From Pegoplata infirma (lineage: Eukaryota; Arthropoda; Insecta; Diptera; Anthomyiidae), in the NCBI GenBank assembly GCA_963921195.1, contig OY992538.1, forward strand, positions 56,906,852 through 56,970,851: 64,000 nt of DNA. The letters are read 5' to 3'. The notes below the pieces were generated by a model. The model searched no databases, had not been told where the DNA came from, and saw only the letters and a list, made by a program, of their open reading frames with translations. A program made the position numbers and the translations under genes. Shown here piece by piece: positions 1-11,356 of the stretch (position 1 is the first letter of the stretch; each line of letters opens with the position of its first letter).

Positions 1-254
1 TACAAAATTTTGTTCTATGAGAAAACACTTTTTCAACACTCAGAAAATGTTGGTTAAACTAATTTGACGCCAAGTATTTTGAGTAAAAACAACTGATGAA
101 GGAGAGGAGGACGAATGATGATTACTAAAAAATTGAATTTATTCACCATTATGCAATTTCACCTTCTTCTGTACGAAAAAACAACAGCAACAACCACACA
201 AGAATTGAAAAACCATGATTTAGTTGATACTTGCTTAACAACCAACTATTTAAG

Positions 255-326
255 CGTATCGGTCTAGAGTGATCGTACCTAAGAGGCAGTTAATAGCAAA
301 AACCTTACAGATCATGGGTTCAATCC
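255..326 (+). repeat. tRNA-like (SINE-type) segment, cut by LINE insertion
   Basis: The stretch ending GATCATGGGTTCAATCC (B-box-like core at 316-326) looks like the anticodon-to-T-arm part of a tRNA, with a weak A-box-like stretch near 262-285. The same segment is intact in copy B at 53022-53115. No full cloverleaf could be drawn, so it is more likely a tRNA-derived SINE head or a chance promoter-like sequence than a functional tRNA. The LINE entered immediately after the B-box-like core. Confidence 0.4.
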
Positions 327-3300
327 CCTGATATTACTGATTTGTCTGTATCTTTAAATGGATACAATCTACGCAGAGCTGATAGAAAAGATTATGCAGG
401 AGGGGTAGCGATATACGTGAGGAAAGGCATACAATTTAATGTTATTTGCAAATCTGGAGGGGTTGATGATTTCCAAAATTTGTATGATGAAGATGGAGAA
501 CCAGTGCCTGTGAATTTGGTTGAATATCTCTTTCTTGAGGTTAACAGTGAAGGTAACAAATTGCTCGTGGGTAGTGTTTATAGGCCAAAAAAGAGTATAC
601 GTATGGATCGTTTTATAAGAACATTAGAGAATCTTACAGTTGCGTATAGCGAAGTTGTAATCGTAGGGGACTTTAACTGTAACACCTTAGTTGATAACAG
701 TATAACTCATAATATGAACTTCCTTGGGCTTACTTCTCCGAATACGACCGTTCCCACACATTTCACTGCCACAAACAGTACAGTGCTGGATCTATTTTTT
801 GTTAGTAATGAATCAAACATTTTACTTTATGATCAACTTTCTGTGCCAGGTTTTTCTAAACATGATCTTGTTTTTATGGCATATGATTTTAAATTACAAA
901 CTTCACCCATGGCAATAACTTTCCGTGACTTTCAAAATATTGATTATAGGTTGTTGGAAAATGTATTTTATGAAACAGATTGGAGTCTTGTGTATCACAT
1001 TATTTCAGTAGAGGATCAACTTTCATTTCTGGAATACAATTTGAACAACTTATTTAATTTAACAGTTCCTCTAAAAACTATTACTATTACCCAAAAGAAG
1101 AAACCTTGGTTTTCCTCTGCAATAAAAGACGCAATTAATGAAAGAGATTTTGCTTATTCACGTTGGAAACGCTTCAAATCAACTGAATTACACGAGGAGT
1201 ATAGGATAGCTAGAAAAGACGCAAATAAACTGATTAAGAAGGCCAAATCTGAGTTTTATGCTTCTAAGTTCTCTACTGCTTTAGGATCAAGGGGAACGTG
1301 GAAGACGATCCGTGAAATTGGCATCGGCAAAGTAGTTAACCAAGTCCCTTCTGAATTAGATGCAGATGCTATTAATCAAAAGTTTCTTAACATTCCCATG
1401 ATAGATCCCGAACATAACTACTACCACAATTTTGATAATGACATAGTGGATGATAATGATAAATTCGTTTTCAACACTGTAGATCAATACGATGTACTGG
1501 CCAGCTGTTTGTCGATAAAGTCGAATGCCGTTGGATCTGATGGAATACATCCTAAATTTCTAAAAATTCTTCTTCCACAACTACTTCCTATTATAACTTT
1601 CATTTTTAATAAAATTATCGCTTCTTCTAGTTATCCTTCAAATTGGAAAAATGCCAAGATTATTCCCATTCCAAAAGCAAATTCCGACCACAGACCAATT
1701 GCCATCCTCCCATTCCTTTCTAAAGTTTTTGAAAGAATAGTTCACAACCAAATGAGCTCTTTTTTGAATAATAACAACTTGCTTACTAGTTGTCAATCTG
1801 GTTTCCGAAAAAAACATAGCTGCATCTCAGCATTAGTAGACGTCGCAGAGGACATAAGAAAGGAGGTTGATAACGGAAGTGTAACTTTCTTGGTATTATT
1901 GGATCATTCCAAAGCGTTTGATACCGTTGATCATAGTCTCTTATGCTTAAAATTAGAGAATATGTTTAAATTTTCATCAACTGCTACACGCTTAGTGTCA
2001 TCTTACCTTTCGAACAGATTTCAATACGTCGAAACAACAATTAGTAAATCTAACATGCTGCCTGTGATACGAGGTGTCCCACAAGGTTCAATTGTAGGAC
2101 CTCTTTTGTTCTCACTCTACTCTAATGATCTTCCACAAATTCTCCAGTTTTGTAATGTTAGAATGTATGCAGATGATGTTCAACTTTACATAAGTCGTAA
2201 AGTTTCGTTGGTTGAATCATGCGTGGCTGACCTAAATCACGATCTACAACGTATTTACCTTTGGGCTACGGCAAACGGTCTTAGTATTAACCCAGATAAA
2301 TCTAAATGCCTCTTTATACAGAAGCGACTTTCAAGGTTAGATATTGAACCAAGCATATCACTCAATAATCAACCTATCAAAATTGTAAAGACTGCAAAAA
2401 ATCTTGGAATATACTTTAACAACGCGCTTACTTGGTCGGATCATATTACGTATATTTGCGGACGTACTTATTCGATGCTAAGGACTCTATGGCAGACTCA
2501 ACACTGCACACCGATTAAAATTAGGATACTTTTAGCCAAGACATATATTATGCCAATTTTATTGTATGGTTGCGAAGTTTATGCTGGCTATGATAAGAAA
2601 AGTAAACGTAAATTAAATGTTGTCTTTAATAATGTTGTACGTTACGTTTATGGCTTGGGAAGATATGACAGTGTTTCATCAATATCTGAAAAACTGTATG
2701 GAATTAGCTTTGATAATTTACTGAAGACAAGGATTTTAATATTTCTGCATAAGATAATATATGTGGGTGAACCTAAACATCTTTTCGATCGTTTACGATT
2801 TTCAAGGTCTAATAGGGGTAAAAAGGTAATTTTATTTCGACATCGCAGCCTAATGTCAGAATGGCAATTCTTTATCTGTGCAACTCGTCTCTGGAACTCG
2901 ATTCCGGACAGCTCTCAGACAATTAGTAACGCACTTAATTTTAAAACAAGTATTATACGTCATTACACAAATATAAATACAAATAGAAATACAAATACAA
3001 ATGCAAATGCAAATGCAAATGCAAATGCAAATGCAAATACAAATACAAATTCAAATACAAATACAAATGCAAATGCAAATACAAATACAAATAGAAATAC
3101 TAATACTAATACAAGTACAAATACAAACACAAATACAAATACAAATAGAAATAGAAATACTAATACAAATACAAATACAAATAGAAATACTAATACTAAT
3201 ACTAATACTAATACAAGTACAAATACAAACACAAATACAAATAGAAATAGAAATAGAAATAGAAATAGAAATAGAAATAGAAATACTAATACAAATACAA

Positions 3301-3527
3301 ATACAAATGCAAATACAAATACAAATACAAATACAAATACAAATACAAATACCAATACAAATACAAATACAAATACAAATACAAATACAAATACAAATAC
3401 AAATACAAATACAAATACAAATACAAATACAAATACAAATACAAATACAATTACAAGTACAAATACAAATAGAAATAGAAATCGAAATACAAATAGAAAT
3501 AGAAATACAAATAGAAATACAAATTGA
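327..3527 (+). CDS. LINE ORF2 protein, 5' partial: endonuclease + reverse transcriptase + Asn/Thr repeat tail
   Basis: This is an uninterrupted frame of 1066 codons with no start codon of its own; it opens at the truncation point. An APE-type endonuclease covers about residues 1-185, with GDFN near 113 and SKHD near 176. Reverse transcriptase follows: SGFRKKHS, F.DTVDH near 530, GVPQGS near 590 and the catalytic YADD near 613. After a CR1-like C-terminal segment the frame runs on through a hexanucleotide tract. This adds about 190 residues of Asn-Thr, Asn-Ala and Asn-Arg dipeptides before TGA. There is no RNase H domain. The clean frame suggests a young insertion. The product cannot make a complete endonuclease, so autonomous movement is unlikely. 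Confidence 0.92.
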   Translation, partial: PDITDLSVSLNGYNLRRADRKDYAGGVAIYVRKGIQFNVICKSGGVDDFQNLYDEDGEPVPVNLVEYLFLEVNSEGNKLLVGSVYRPKKSIRMDRFIRTLENLTVAYSEVVIVGDFNCNTLVDNSITHNMNFLGLTSPNTTVPTHFTATNSTVLDLFFVSNESNILLYDQLSVPGFSKHDLVFMAYDFKLQTSPMAITFRDFQNIDYRLLENVFYETDWSLVYHIISVEDQLSFLEYNLNNLFNLTVPLKTITITQKKKPWFSSAIKDAINERDFAYSRWKRFKSTELHEEYRIARKDANKLIKKAKSEFYASKFSTALGSRGTWKTIREIGIGKVVNQVPSELDADAINQKFLNIPMIDPEHNYYHNFDNDIVDDNDKFVFNTVDQYDVLASCLSIKSNAVGSDGIHPKFLKILLPQLLPIITFIFNKIIASSSYPSNWKNAKIIPIPKANSDHRPIAILPFLSKVFERIVHNQMSSFLNNNNLLTSCQSGFRKKHSCISALVDVAEDIRKEVDNGSVTFLVLLDHSKAFDTVDHSLLCLKLENMFKFSSTATRLVSSYLSNRFQYVETTISKSNMLPVIRGVPQGSIVGPLLFSLYSNDLPQILQFCNVRMYADDVQLYISRKVSLVESCVADLNHDLQRIYLWATANGLSINPDKSKCLFIQKRLSRLDIEPSISLNNQPIKIVKTAKNLGIYFNNALTWSDHITYICGRTYSMLRTLWQTQHCTPIKIRILLAKTYIMPILLYGCEVYAGYDKKSKRKLNVVFNNVVRYVYGLGRYDSVSSISEKLYGISFDNLLKTRILIFLHKIIYVGEPKHLFDRLRFSRSNRGKKVILFRHRSLMSEWQFFICATRLWNSIPDSSQTISNALNFKTSIIRHYTNINTNRNTNTNANANANANANANTNTNSNTNTNANANTNTNRNTNTNTSTNTNTNTNTNRNRNTNTNTNTNRNTNTNTNTNTSTNTNTNTNRNRNRNRNRNRNRNTNTNTNTNANTNTNTNTNTNTNTNTNTNTNTNTNTNTNTNTNTNTNTNTNTNTNTITSTNTNRNRNRNTNRNRNTNRNTN
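2966..3523 (+). repeat. (AAATAC)n-type hexanucleotide tract inside the LINE ORF
   Basis: About 560 bp of hexamers of the form AAATRY: AAATAC dominates, with blocks of AAATGC, AAATAG and AATACT variants. Because the unit is six bases, length changes by whole units never break the frame. Three other frames are also open across it and encode Met-Gln/Ile-Gln or Val-Phe dipeptides; these are artefacts. Confidence 0.95.
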
Positions 3528-4028
3528 TTAATGTTTTTGGTATTAGTTTATTTTTGGTTATTGTGTAACGTTTTGGTTATTATGTTATGTGTTTTTCGTT
3601 TTTCTTTTTAATAAAAACTATATTAAGTTTGATTAATGTGATATTTTGATCTGTTTAATTGTTTTTTTAACTTCTTTAATTTTTTAAATTTTTAATTGTT
3701 TTAATTGTTTTATTTTTTATTGTTTTTTTTTTAAGTTTTATGAAATTATTTGTCTAATCTAGTCAGTCTGATTTAATGTTTTGCTTTTTAATATGTATAT
3801 GATATTCTCTTTTCTTTTTTTTTTAGATTTAAGTGTTAACCTGTGTGATTTAATGTCTTATAGTTTTAATGTTTTTTTCATATTTATGTTTACGATTAGT
3901 TTTAAGTTTTTCCTCAATTTAAAAAGTTATGTTTTTCAATTTTCTCAGTTTCACGCTGCAATATGAGACTCACAGTCTTGTGCGTGGAACGTCATATAAA
4001 TAAATAAATAAATAAAATAAATAAATAA
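3528..4028 (+). other. LINE 3' UTR and TAAA-repeat tail
   Basis: Very T-rich sequence with no coding potential. A short mixed-composition stretch lies just before the tail (about 3950-3995), where a LINE reverse transcriptase would normally recognise its RNA. The tail is a run of TAAA and TAAAA units ending at the target site. Confidence 0.8.
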
Positions 4029-5074
4029 AATCCTTGGCGGCTGCGATCTGTTAATAATTTTCACATATAGAATATAATTGACTATTAACTGAATAAATTT
4101 GACATTAAAAGTTTTTCTGATGATTATAATAACTGGATTATATGAAACTAATAAAAAACTTACCAGGATGTCTTAAAAAATAAATTTTTCTTTTACACCT
4201 TTCTCAATTCAAACCATATATAACATGATTAAAAAATTATAATACATAATTATAATTAGAGCCTGAGCTCAACTATCTTTACAGAAAAACAAAAATCATG
4301 ATAATGTTTTGCGGAGGATTTGGGTGTACTTGCCAAAGCAAAGTTTTTTTTAGAAAAAATAATGTTATAAAAAAAAAATTTGATGAAAAAAAAATTTTTT
4401 TTTGTTGAAAAATAATTATGTTACTTTTTATTCACCAGCTGGAGAAAAACGGTTTTATTCACCACGAGGTAAATTATTATCCAAGTTACAAGCCCAAGTT
4501 ATTAAAAGTTTTGGTTTTAAGAAAATGAAAATAGAAATTCTTGTTTTCTTTTTCGTTAATTGTTAGCTTATATAGTTAAACTGAGATGGCGTCCTGCAAC
4601 TTTTTTAAAATTAGACACCAGCCTAAAAACATTATCATGTTAAAAAAATAACTGCAAAAAAACGACTTATAAAAAACAACTGTAAGAAAACAACTGTTGT
4701 CGTTATTTTGCAGAAAATTTAGTTGACTTTAAACGACTTCATTTGAATGTTTTGACCGTTTCAGTGCAGAAAATATAACAAAATTCCACCGGTTTTGAGA
4801 ATAATAAAATCTCTCAGATTTTAAAGACTTTTTCCGTAAGTTTTGACAACTTTTCCTGTAAGAAACTTCACAGCTAATAAGCACGTGTTTTTTTTTATTG
4901 GCTCTGAGCGCATTAGCTAATCTAAGATCACAGAACCATTTGGATTCATGCAATTTACATCATCTTTCTAAAAATATAAAAAATCCATCGGCCCATTGAA
5001 CTTTTCGTTATAGAAAACCTCAAAGATTCTGTGCGCATTTTCATATACCCAGAAAAAACTTCCATTACCAAGTA
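4029..5074 (+). other. Non-coding part of duplicated block A
   Basis: No gene is recognised. It includes a stretch (about 4390-4600) corresponding to 54325-54577 and 54790-55050 of copy B, part of which can be read as an MBD-like peptide in copy B. A minus-strand frame at 4729-4953 is matched by a shorter one at 55134-55319. It has no recognisable domain and differs in length between the copies, so I treat it as chance. Confidence 0.6.
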
Positions 5075-6008
5075 CAGTGACTCAAAGTAATAATGGAACA
5101 GCATATATTTGATGGCTGTTCTTTAAAGGAAAAGTTATCAATACTTGACCTGATTATTATCAATCGACTATTTTTGAAAAATTACTATAAAGGAAATTTT
5201 CCAAGCTTTAATTTAAGCTTGATTGCGTCCAGATTGAGCAAATATAAAAAGAGATACGAGGGTCGCACTGGAAAACGAAATTATTTATAGATATTTTTTT
5301 GAAATTTTTTTAAAAAATTTTTAAGTTGATTTTTCCCAAGTTCAAACATTAAAAATTTAAAAAAATATTCAGTAATTTTTATTTAGTCACCAGCTTGTTT
5401 TTCCAACCACCCAAACAAAAAATGAAATTTTTTAAATACAGTAGAAGAAATCATAATTTTTTGACCTCCAACTCTTTCGACCACCAATTTGTTGTAAACA
5501 AAAAAAATATTTTACTGTTTATTAATTTGAGTACACCTAAGTGTATAGTGATAAGATTTTAGAATAATTAAAAATTTTCTTTGTTTACAAAAAATTGGTG
5601 GTCAAACGAGTTGGAGGTCAAAAAATGCGGATTTCTTCCGCTGTATTTAAAAAATTTCATTTTTTGTTTGGGTTGTTGGAAAAACTAGCTGATAACTAAA
5701 TAAAAATTATTGGATAATTTTTTAAATTTTTAATGTTTGAACTTGGGAAAAATCGACTTAGAATATTTTAAAAAAAAATTCAAAAAAACATATACAAATA
5801 ATTTCAATTTCTAGTGTGACTCTCGTATCTCATTTAATATTTGCTCAATCTGGACGCTACCAAGCTTAAATTAAAGCTTGGAAAATTTCCTATATAGCAC
5901 TTTTTTCAAAAATAGTCGATTGATAATAATCAGTTTTAGTATTGATCACTTTTCCTTTAAAGAACTGCTTAAAAATATATGCTGTTCCATTATTACTTTG
6001 AGTCACTG
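5075..6008. mobile_element. Palindromic foldback MITE with TA target duplication
   Basis: The ends CAGTGACTCAAAGTAATAAT and its reverse complement are the tips of two arms of about 450 bp each, so the 934-bp element is nearly one large hairpin. It is flanked by TA (5073-5074 and 6009-6010), and copy B has the uninterrupted site with one TA at 55479-55480. TA duplication and CAGT ends suggest cross-mobilisation by a Tc1/mariner-type transposase. No coding capacity is seen. A diverged relative lies at 31503-32377. Confidence 0.9.
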
Positions 6009-6515
6009 TAATTAACTTTGGGGTTTATAACGAAAATGAGCAACTAGTTACGTCCCAATTTCATTCTTAATAACTTTAACAAGGTGATGTCATTGGAGGC
6101 AAGGCCTTCTTTGTTCGCTTACGAAAATGCTCAAAAATAATAGACCATTCCTACACACAAAAAAAAAAATCAAGGTAATATTACCTAAAATCATAGTATA
6201 ACTTTATCTAAGTGCCAAGATAACATAGAGCCTACAAAGTTTTTTAGACAATATTACTTAAAAGCCAAGGTAATTTTTAAAAAAATGATATGTTCGAAAA
6301 ATTAACTATGTTTTTAGAAAATATTCAAAAAAAAATTTGTAAACTTTACAAAGTTCAGCCGAGTAAGAATTTATATATAAACTTTGGTAGTTTATCTAAA
6401 TTTTTGGTTGATTAGCTACCTTTAAATACTTCCACCCATTAATAAATTAATAAAATTAAAAAAATAATAGAATTAATTATGCTTTATAATTTTTTTTTTA
6501 TAAATTACAATTGTT

Positions 6516-7386
6516 GATTCTGAGACATTTATTCTATAGAAAAATTCTTAGATTCTAAGACATTTTATCTCAGATTCTGAAACATTTTTTGTATAGAAAA
6601 ATTGTCAGATTCTGAGACATTTTTTCTATAGAAAAATTCTAAGATTCTGAGACATTTTTCAATAGACAAATTCTCAGATTCTGAGACATTTTTCTATAGA
6701 AAAATTCTCAGATTCTAAAACATTTTTTCTATAGAAAAATTCTCAGATTTTGATACATTTTTTCTACAGAAAAATTCTCCGATTCTGAGACATTTTTTCT
6801 ATAGAAAAATTCTCAGATTCTAAGACATTTTTTCTATAGAAAAATTATCAGATTCTGAGATATTTTTTCTATAGAAAAATTCTGATATTCTAAGACATTT
6901 TTCGATAGAAAAATTCTCAGATTCTGAGACATTTTCCTATAGACAAATTCTCAGACATTTTTCAATAGAAAAATTCTCAGATTCTAAAACATATTTTCTA
7001 TAGAAAAATTCTCAAATTCTGACATTTTTTTAAAGAAAAATTCTCGGATTTTGAGAAATTTTTTCTATAGAAAAATTCTCAGGTTCTGAGACTTTTTTAA
7101 AAAAAAAATTTTAGACTGAGACATTTTTTCTACAGAAAAATTCTCCGACTCTGAGACATTTTTTCTATAGAAAAATTCTCAGATTCTGAGACATTTTCTC
7201 TATAGAAAAATTCTCATTTCTGAGACATTTTTTCTGTAGAAAAATTCTCAGATTCTGAGACATTTTTTCTATAGAAAAATTTTCAGATTCAGAGACATCT
7301 TTTCTATAGGAAAGTTTTTTAGATTTTGAGACATTTTTTTCTGTAGAAAAATCCTCAGATTCTGAGATATTTTTCTATAGAAGAAG
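6516..7386 (+). repeat. 35-bp dyad satellite, array 1
   Basis: About 25 degenerate copies of a 35-bp unit containing the dyads TCTCAGATTCTGAGA and TTTTTCTATAGAAAAA. Unit length varies where one half has been lost. It lies 360 bp inside the left end of E1 and is in the opposite orientation to array 2. Confidence 0.95.
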
Positions 7387-7499
7387 GCTCATTACAAAGT
7401 AAGTGCAAGAAGCAGTGGGCATTCATTCATTTTCTTTCTCCTCAAGGGCATTTAATTTGACTTTGCTGTAGAAGAAGCTGAAACTGGTAAATTTTATTA

Positions 7500-7690
7500 T
7501 ATTAGTCTCATTTTTTCGGGTATCAAATGGGATTTAGTTCCCAATTCCATTGCCTTGATAAACTCAGAGTCAATTTGTATTTTAACAATATCACCATTCA
7601 ATTAGAGATCACCTGACGGTACCATAAGAGACGTTTTTGGCCGTGAAATGTTCTTGTCAGCTGAAACTGATAGCAAAATATGATCCATAA
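7500..7690 (-). pseudogene. Decayed coding-like segment within E1
   Basis: On the minus strand a frame of about 60 codons starting at an ATG near 7685 has non-repetitive, protein-like composition (for example KIQIDSEFIKAMELGTKSHL) but is broken by one in-frame TAA. It is markedly more GC-balanced than its surroundings. I do not recognise the protein. It could be a captured host exon, a remnant of an element-encoded gene, or chance. Confidence 0.3.
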
Positions 7691-8453
7691 TAAAAATCAG
7701 CACATGGAAAGAATCATTACATTTTTTTTACCTTTAAATAGCTACAAATATTTTGAATTATGATTTCCAGACTCCATATTTCATTTTCTTTGCTTTTCGA
7801 GTGTATCACTTGCAAATGTAAATCAAAATCCATCCATGTACCCGTTCTTCAAACCCCTTGCTAGTTCCAGTTAAATTCAAATTAAATACAAACATTTGTA
7901 TTCAATTTCTAAAAATTTAATGTACAAATTGTCTTAAATTTTGTTATTTTAAAATTAACCCAGCCAGAAATTGCCAACCATACCAAAACAAAAGTACTGG
8001 CAAAGCAATTTATTTTTTGTATAGCAAGCTCTTTTTAGTAAAGTACTTGGTTTCACCGAATTAAGTACTTTGCTAGTACTTTTTTACCAAACTAAAGGCG
8101 ATTTATTTATTTGAAATATTTTTTTTTTAATAATTTAATTAAATTTTAACATTTTATTTGAAAACACTTAATTATGTTATAAAGTTATGACAATGGTGTC
8201 ATTATCAAATTTAGTATGAATACATTTTGATTCTACTATGTGGATACTGATTTCAATGTTATTTTCATCAAATTTGTTTAAGATTGTAGAGTCCTATTTC
8301 TCTTGATGGTAGTGGAAATTAAAAAAAAATCGCTACATTCAATGAAAATATTGCCTTTCAAAAATATATCATCACATTTGTATTTAGACAGCTTTCTATT
8401 TAAAATTTCAGTAACTTTAACTTTAATTACATTTTCATTGTCGAGTAAACATA
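7691..8453. other. E1 interior, no gene seen
   Basis: AT-rich unique-looking sequence. A stretch at about 7990-8095 containing several AAGTACTT words and CTGGCAAAG is matched in the opposite direction near 10070-10230. This suggests the two ends of an older nested element (about 7970-10250), but no clean target duplication was found. Confidence 0.45.
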
Positions 8454-9137
8454 CACTCAAAATAATCACTCTGTTAAATTACAGAGATACTCTGCTGAGC
8501 CAGCAGAAAATACCATAGATTTCCAACCAGCAAGATTTTTTGTTATTTTACGAAGAAAACTCTGTAAAATGATTTCGATAAAAAAACTGTAAATTTACAG
8601 AATTATCTGTAAAATATTGATAAAAGCGACCAGAATTTGACTATTTTATTTACTATTTGATTTCTGATTAATTTATCTTTCCTTAATGTGCAAGTAGTGT
8701 TGACAATTGGAAACTGCCATCGAGTAAATTTACCCGCTTTAATGCTTCCAAAATCTAAATTAACTTTTTTTTTTATTTTTGTGAAAGTTTTTTTACGGAG
8801 GTACAATTTTACACGACATCCTTGTAAAATTTACCTGGTTTTATTATTACAGAGCAATCGGTAAAATTACAGTTGAAATTTTGTATTTTGGTTACGAGAA
8901 AAAAAACACAAGTTTTTTATAAAATCTGTATTTTAACAAAAAACTCTGTTTATTATCTGTAAAATAGAGATACAAAGTAAAAAGTCAAATTACAGATAAA
9001 ATTTTGTTTTTCGGTTACAAGAAAATACAAAGTATATTCTTAAAATCTGTATTTCGACAGATAACTTTGTCAAATATCTGTCGAATTGAGATTACAGTCA
9101 TTTTACAGAGTTTTTAACAGAGTAATTATTTTGAGTG
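8454..9137. mobile_element. Nested MITE, CACTCAAAATAAT ends, TA duplication
   Basis: The ends CACTCAAAATAATCACTCTG and its near reverse complement at 9113-9137 are flanked by TA (8452-8453, 9138-9139). The interior repeats words such as CTGTAAAAT and TTACAGA in both directions. No coding potential. It shares the CAC-N-CAAAA terminal pattern with the larger elements of this window. Confidence 0.8.
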
Positions 9138-9247
9138 TACGTTATCTTGATGAATTGGTTTTATTTTAAAACCATTAATGTTTACGAAAGAAAATACAAC
9201 TCTCGATTCCGAGCTTTCTTTTAGAGAGTATTTGGAACTTCTATTAA

Positions 9248-9745
9248 GAGGATGTAGCAATAAATTCGCGAATTTCTTAATTTTTTTGACGTTTTTGCGA
9301 AATTAGCCCCTAAATTTGTCTTTGATAAAAAACTTGCTTTTACCATCATGTTGAATTTTATCATCATGTTGTATATGGCAGCACCATTTTTCGAGATAAT
9401 TTAAGGGTCCATCTTTAAGTACATAATGTAACCTTACAGAATTTACTGACCAAAAATAATTTTTTTGGACAAATTTTTCGTCAGTTATATGTTTAAGGTT
9501 ACCACATTATATAGTTAAAGATGGACCCTTAAGTCATCTTGTAAAATGATTCTGCCATAAAAAAAAGTTTTTCGCATTTTTTAACATGATGGTCTTTATC
9601 ACATAGATGTTTTTTGTTCACTATTCGTAGTGTTAGGGATGCCTTTATGATCCACTAAAAGCAAGTTTTTTTATCAAATACCAATTTATAGGTTTATTTC
9701 GCGAGAACCTCAAAAATGAAGAAATTCGCGAATTTAAGGGCTTAA
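9248..9745. repeat. Imperfect palindrome of about 500 bp
   Basis: AATTCGCGAATTTCTT near 9264 pairs with AAGAAATTCGCGAATTT near 9719. The arms also share GGGTCCATCTTTAA near 9409 and its complement near 9518. The centre is near 9470. Looks like a foldback MITE; no clear target duplication. Confidence 0.65.
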
Positions 9746-10493
9746 GATGAAAAGCTTTAAACCAAATTTGCATAAGAAACATTGCTACAAGTCAAGAAAA
9801 CTGTACCATGCATCGAAAAACGGAGAACGCCATTCGACTCAGCATGTCTCAAATAGATGGAAATGTGTTGGTCATACCTCTTATTTTCTATAATAGTGGT
9901 CAATTTTGTCATGCTGTGTAATTAATATGTAATTTATTTAAAATAGAAAAATTCAAAAAAAAAGATTTCTAATGTACAAATTATTAAATAAAAAAAAATA
10001 TTTTATTTAATACATTTTTAATTTTGTAATGGATTGTTTTAGTTAAAAAGCAATTTTAAAAATTCTCGGATAGTACTTTTTAAAGTACAGGGAAAGCGCT
10101 TTTAAAAGTACTTTGCCACTACTAAATGGTGTTATCATTTAGCATCTTAGCAAGTACTAAAAACCCAAAAAAAAAGGTACTTTGCCAGTATTAATACTAC
10201 CTTATTAGGTACTTTGCCAGATCTGGACCGTATGTATTTTTCTGCCTGGGAATTTATTTTTTGGACTTTTCTTTTCAAAATATTAAAATTGAAACTGACA
10301 ATAAAAAATAAAAAAAGTAAATTCGAAATTTTACCTATTTTTATTAGTAAACCATACATGGCCATTAGGTGAAAATGTAAAGTAAAATTATACTGGTAGC
10401 ATAGATAATAAGTCGTGGCTTTTAAGCTTCATACTAAAATAATTCACCTAAGCCAGCATAGATAACATTACCTCGACGTTTTTTTTCTGTGTA

Positions 10494-10821
10494 GCTCGCT
10501 TACAAAAAGCTGAAAAGGTGACTGCATGTTTGTTTAGTTGCTCTTATTAAATGAGAGAAAAAAATGAACAGTAAAATGGTTTTTAATATATTTTTATGAA
10601 ACTTAACTGGTTTTTTAAATTCAGATTGCAAATCTATTTACATAGTAAGTTAAACGTAAGGCCTTTTTTGTGGGTATAAAGTAACGCAGCGAGTAATTAG
10701 TACTCATTGCCAGGTAATCCAATAGGGAATGAGTACCCATTACCTAGTTTTTGCTGGGTTAATTTAGGAAGATCAAAATAACCTCATGCTCAGATTCATT
10801 TTTGCGTTAAGGAACCTCTTG
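10494..10821 (+). other. Spacer between E1 and E2
   Basis: The first about 120 bp belong to duplicated block A. From about 10690 there is repetitive sequence ending TAGTTTTTGCTGGGTTAA, the end of a CCCAGCAAAAACT-type element whose other end may be near 5046. No gene. Confidence 0.5.
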
Positions 10822-11356
10822 CACAGAAAAAAAAAGTCGAGGTAATGTTATCTATGCTGGCTTAGGTGAATTATTTTTGTATGAAATTTAAAAGCCACGA
10901 CTTATTACCTATGCCACCAGTATAATTTTACTTTACAATTTCAACAATTAACCATGTAAGATTTACAAAGGAAAATAGATAAACTTTCGAAATTAGTTTT
11001 GTTTTGTTTTTTTTCTGTCATTGAGAATTTTCATTTTAGTAAAAATTTAATTAAATAAAATATGTACATACATATATTGTAATATACCCAGCAAAAACTT
11101 ACATTACCAAATAATGAGTTAAAATGCCAATATACTTATAGATAAGTACTTATTCATTGGCATTTTAACTCATTATTTTAACATGGGGGTGACATTGGCA
11201 GCAAGTACTTACTTAGACAGCTTATTAATAATGACTTAAATAAGTGGTTATTTTACTGCATAAAAATAAGAAGTTCTAAAAATAGATTTTTTTATTAATT
11301 TTAATAAAAAAATACAATAACAAAACAGCAACAAATTAAAAAAAAAAAAAAAAAAA

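Larger units (their letters stand above)
327..4028 (+). mobile_element. 5'-truncated non-LTR retrotransposon (CR1-like LINE)
   Basis: The element begins inside the endonuclease domain, runs through reverse transcriptase, an AAATAC-type hexamer tract and a T-rich 3' UTR, and ends in a TAAA-repeat tail (about 3998-4028). Copy B preserves the uninterrupted target (GGTTCAATCC joined to TTGGCGG at 53095-53111). An AATCC-type target duplication is visible at 322-326 and 4029-4033, its length blurred by the A-rich tail. ORF1 and roughly the first 50 residues of the endonuclease are missing. The C-terminal WNSIPDS...F..SI pattern favours the CR1/L2 group over Jockey, but the clade is an inference. 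Confidence 0.93.
6154..10491. mobile_element. Satellite-carrying TIR element E1 (TA target duplication)
   Basis: The left end CACACAAAAAAA...TCAAGGTAATATTACC and the right end (reverse complement CACAGAAAAAAAACGTCGAGG) form a short imperfect TIR. TA flanks both sides (6152-6153, 10492-10493), and copy B shows the uninterrupted site with a single TA at 55622-55623. Inside are about 350 bp of AT-rich end sequence, a 35-bp satellite, unique sequence with a decayed coding-like patch, and at least one nested MITE. No transposase is seen, so it is non-autonomous. Superfamily uncertain; the TA duplication points toward Tc1/mariner-type machinery. Confidence 0.85.
1..10640 (+). repeat. Duplicated block, copy A (partner 52774-55750)
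   Basis: Bases 1-326, 4031-5074, 6011-6153 and 10494-10610 match 52774-53104, 53105-55480, 55481-55623 and 55624-55745 in the same order and orientation, with scattered single-base differences. The pieces between them are insertions absent from copy B: a LINE, a palindromic element and a satellite-carrying element. Copy B has its own extra material (A-rich minisatellite and an internal duplication). The left edge of copy A is the window edge, so the true start is unknown. I cannot tell a segmental duplication from two copies of an old large transposon. No convincing gene is seen in the shared sequence. Confidence 0.85.

Noticed and set aside
255..326. Functional tRNA gene
   Set aside because: Only B-box-like and weak A-box-like matches; no acceptor stem pairing could be seen, and copy B has a six-base insertion in the region.
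2963..3531. Met-Gln/Ile-Gln and Val-Phe frames overlapping the LINE end
   Set aside because: Shadows of the AAATAC hexamer tract; only the frame continuous with reverse transcriptase is meaningful.
4729..4953. Minus-strand frame duplicated at 55134-55319 as a real small gene
   Set aside because: The two copies differ in start and frame length, no domain is recognisable, and the region is a duplicated non-coding block.
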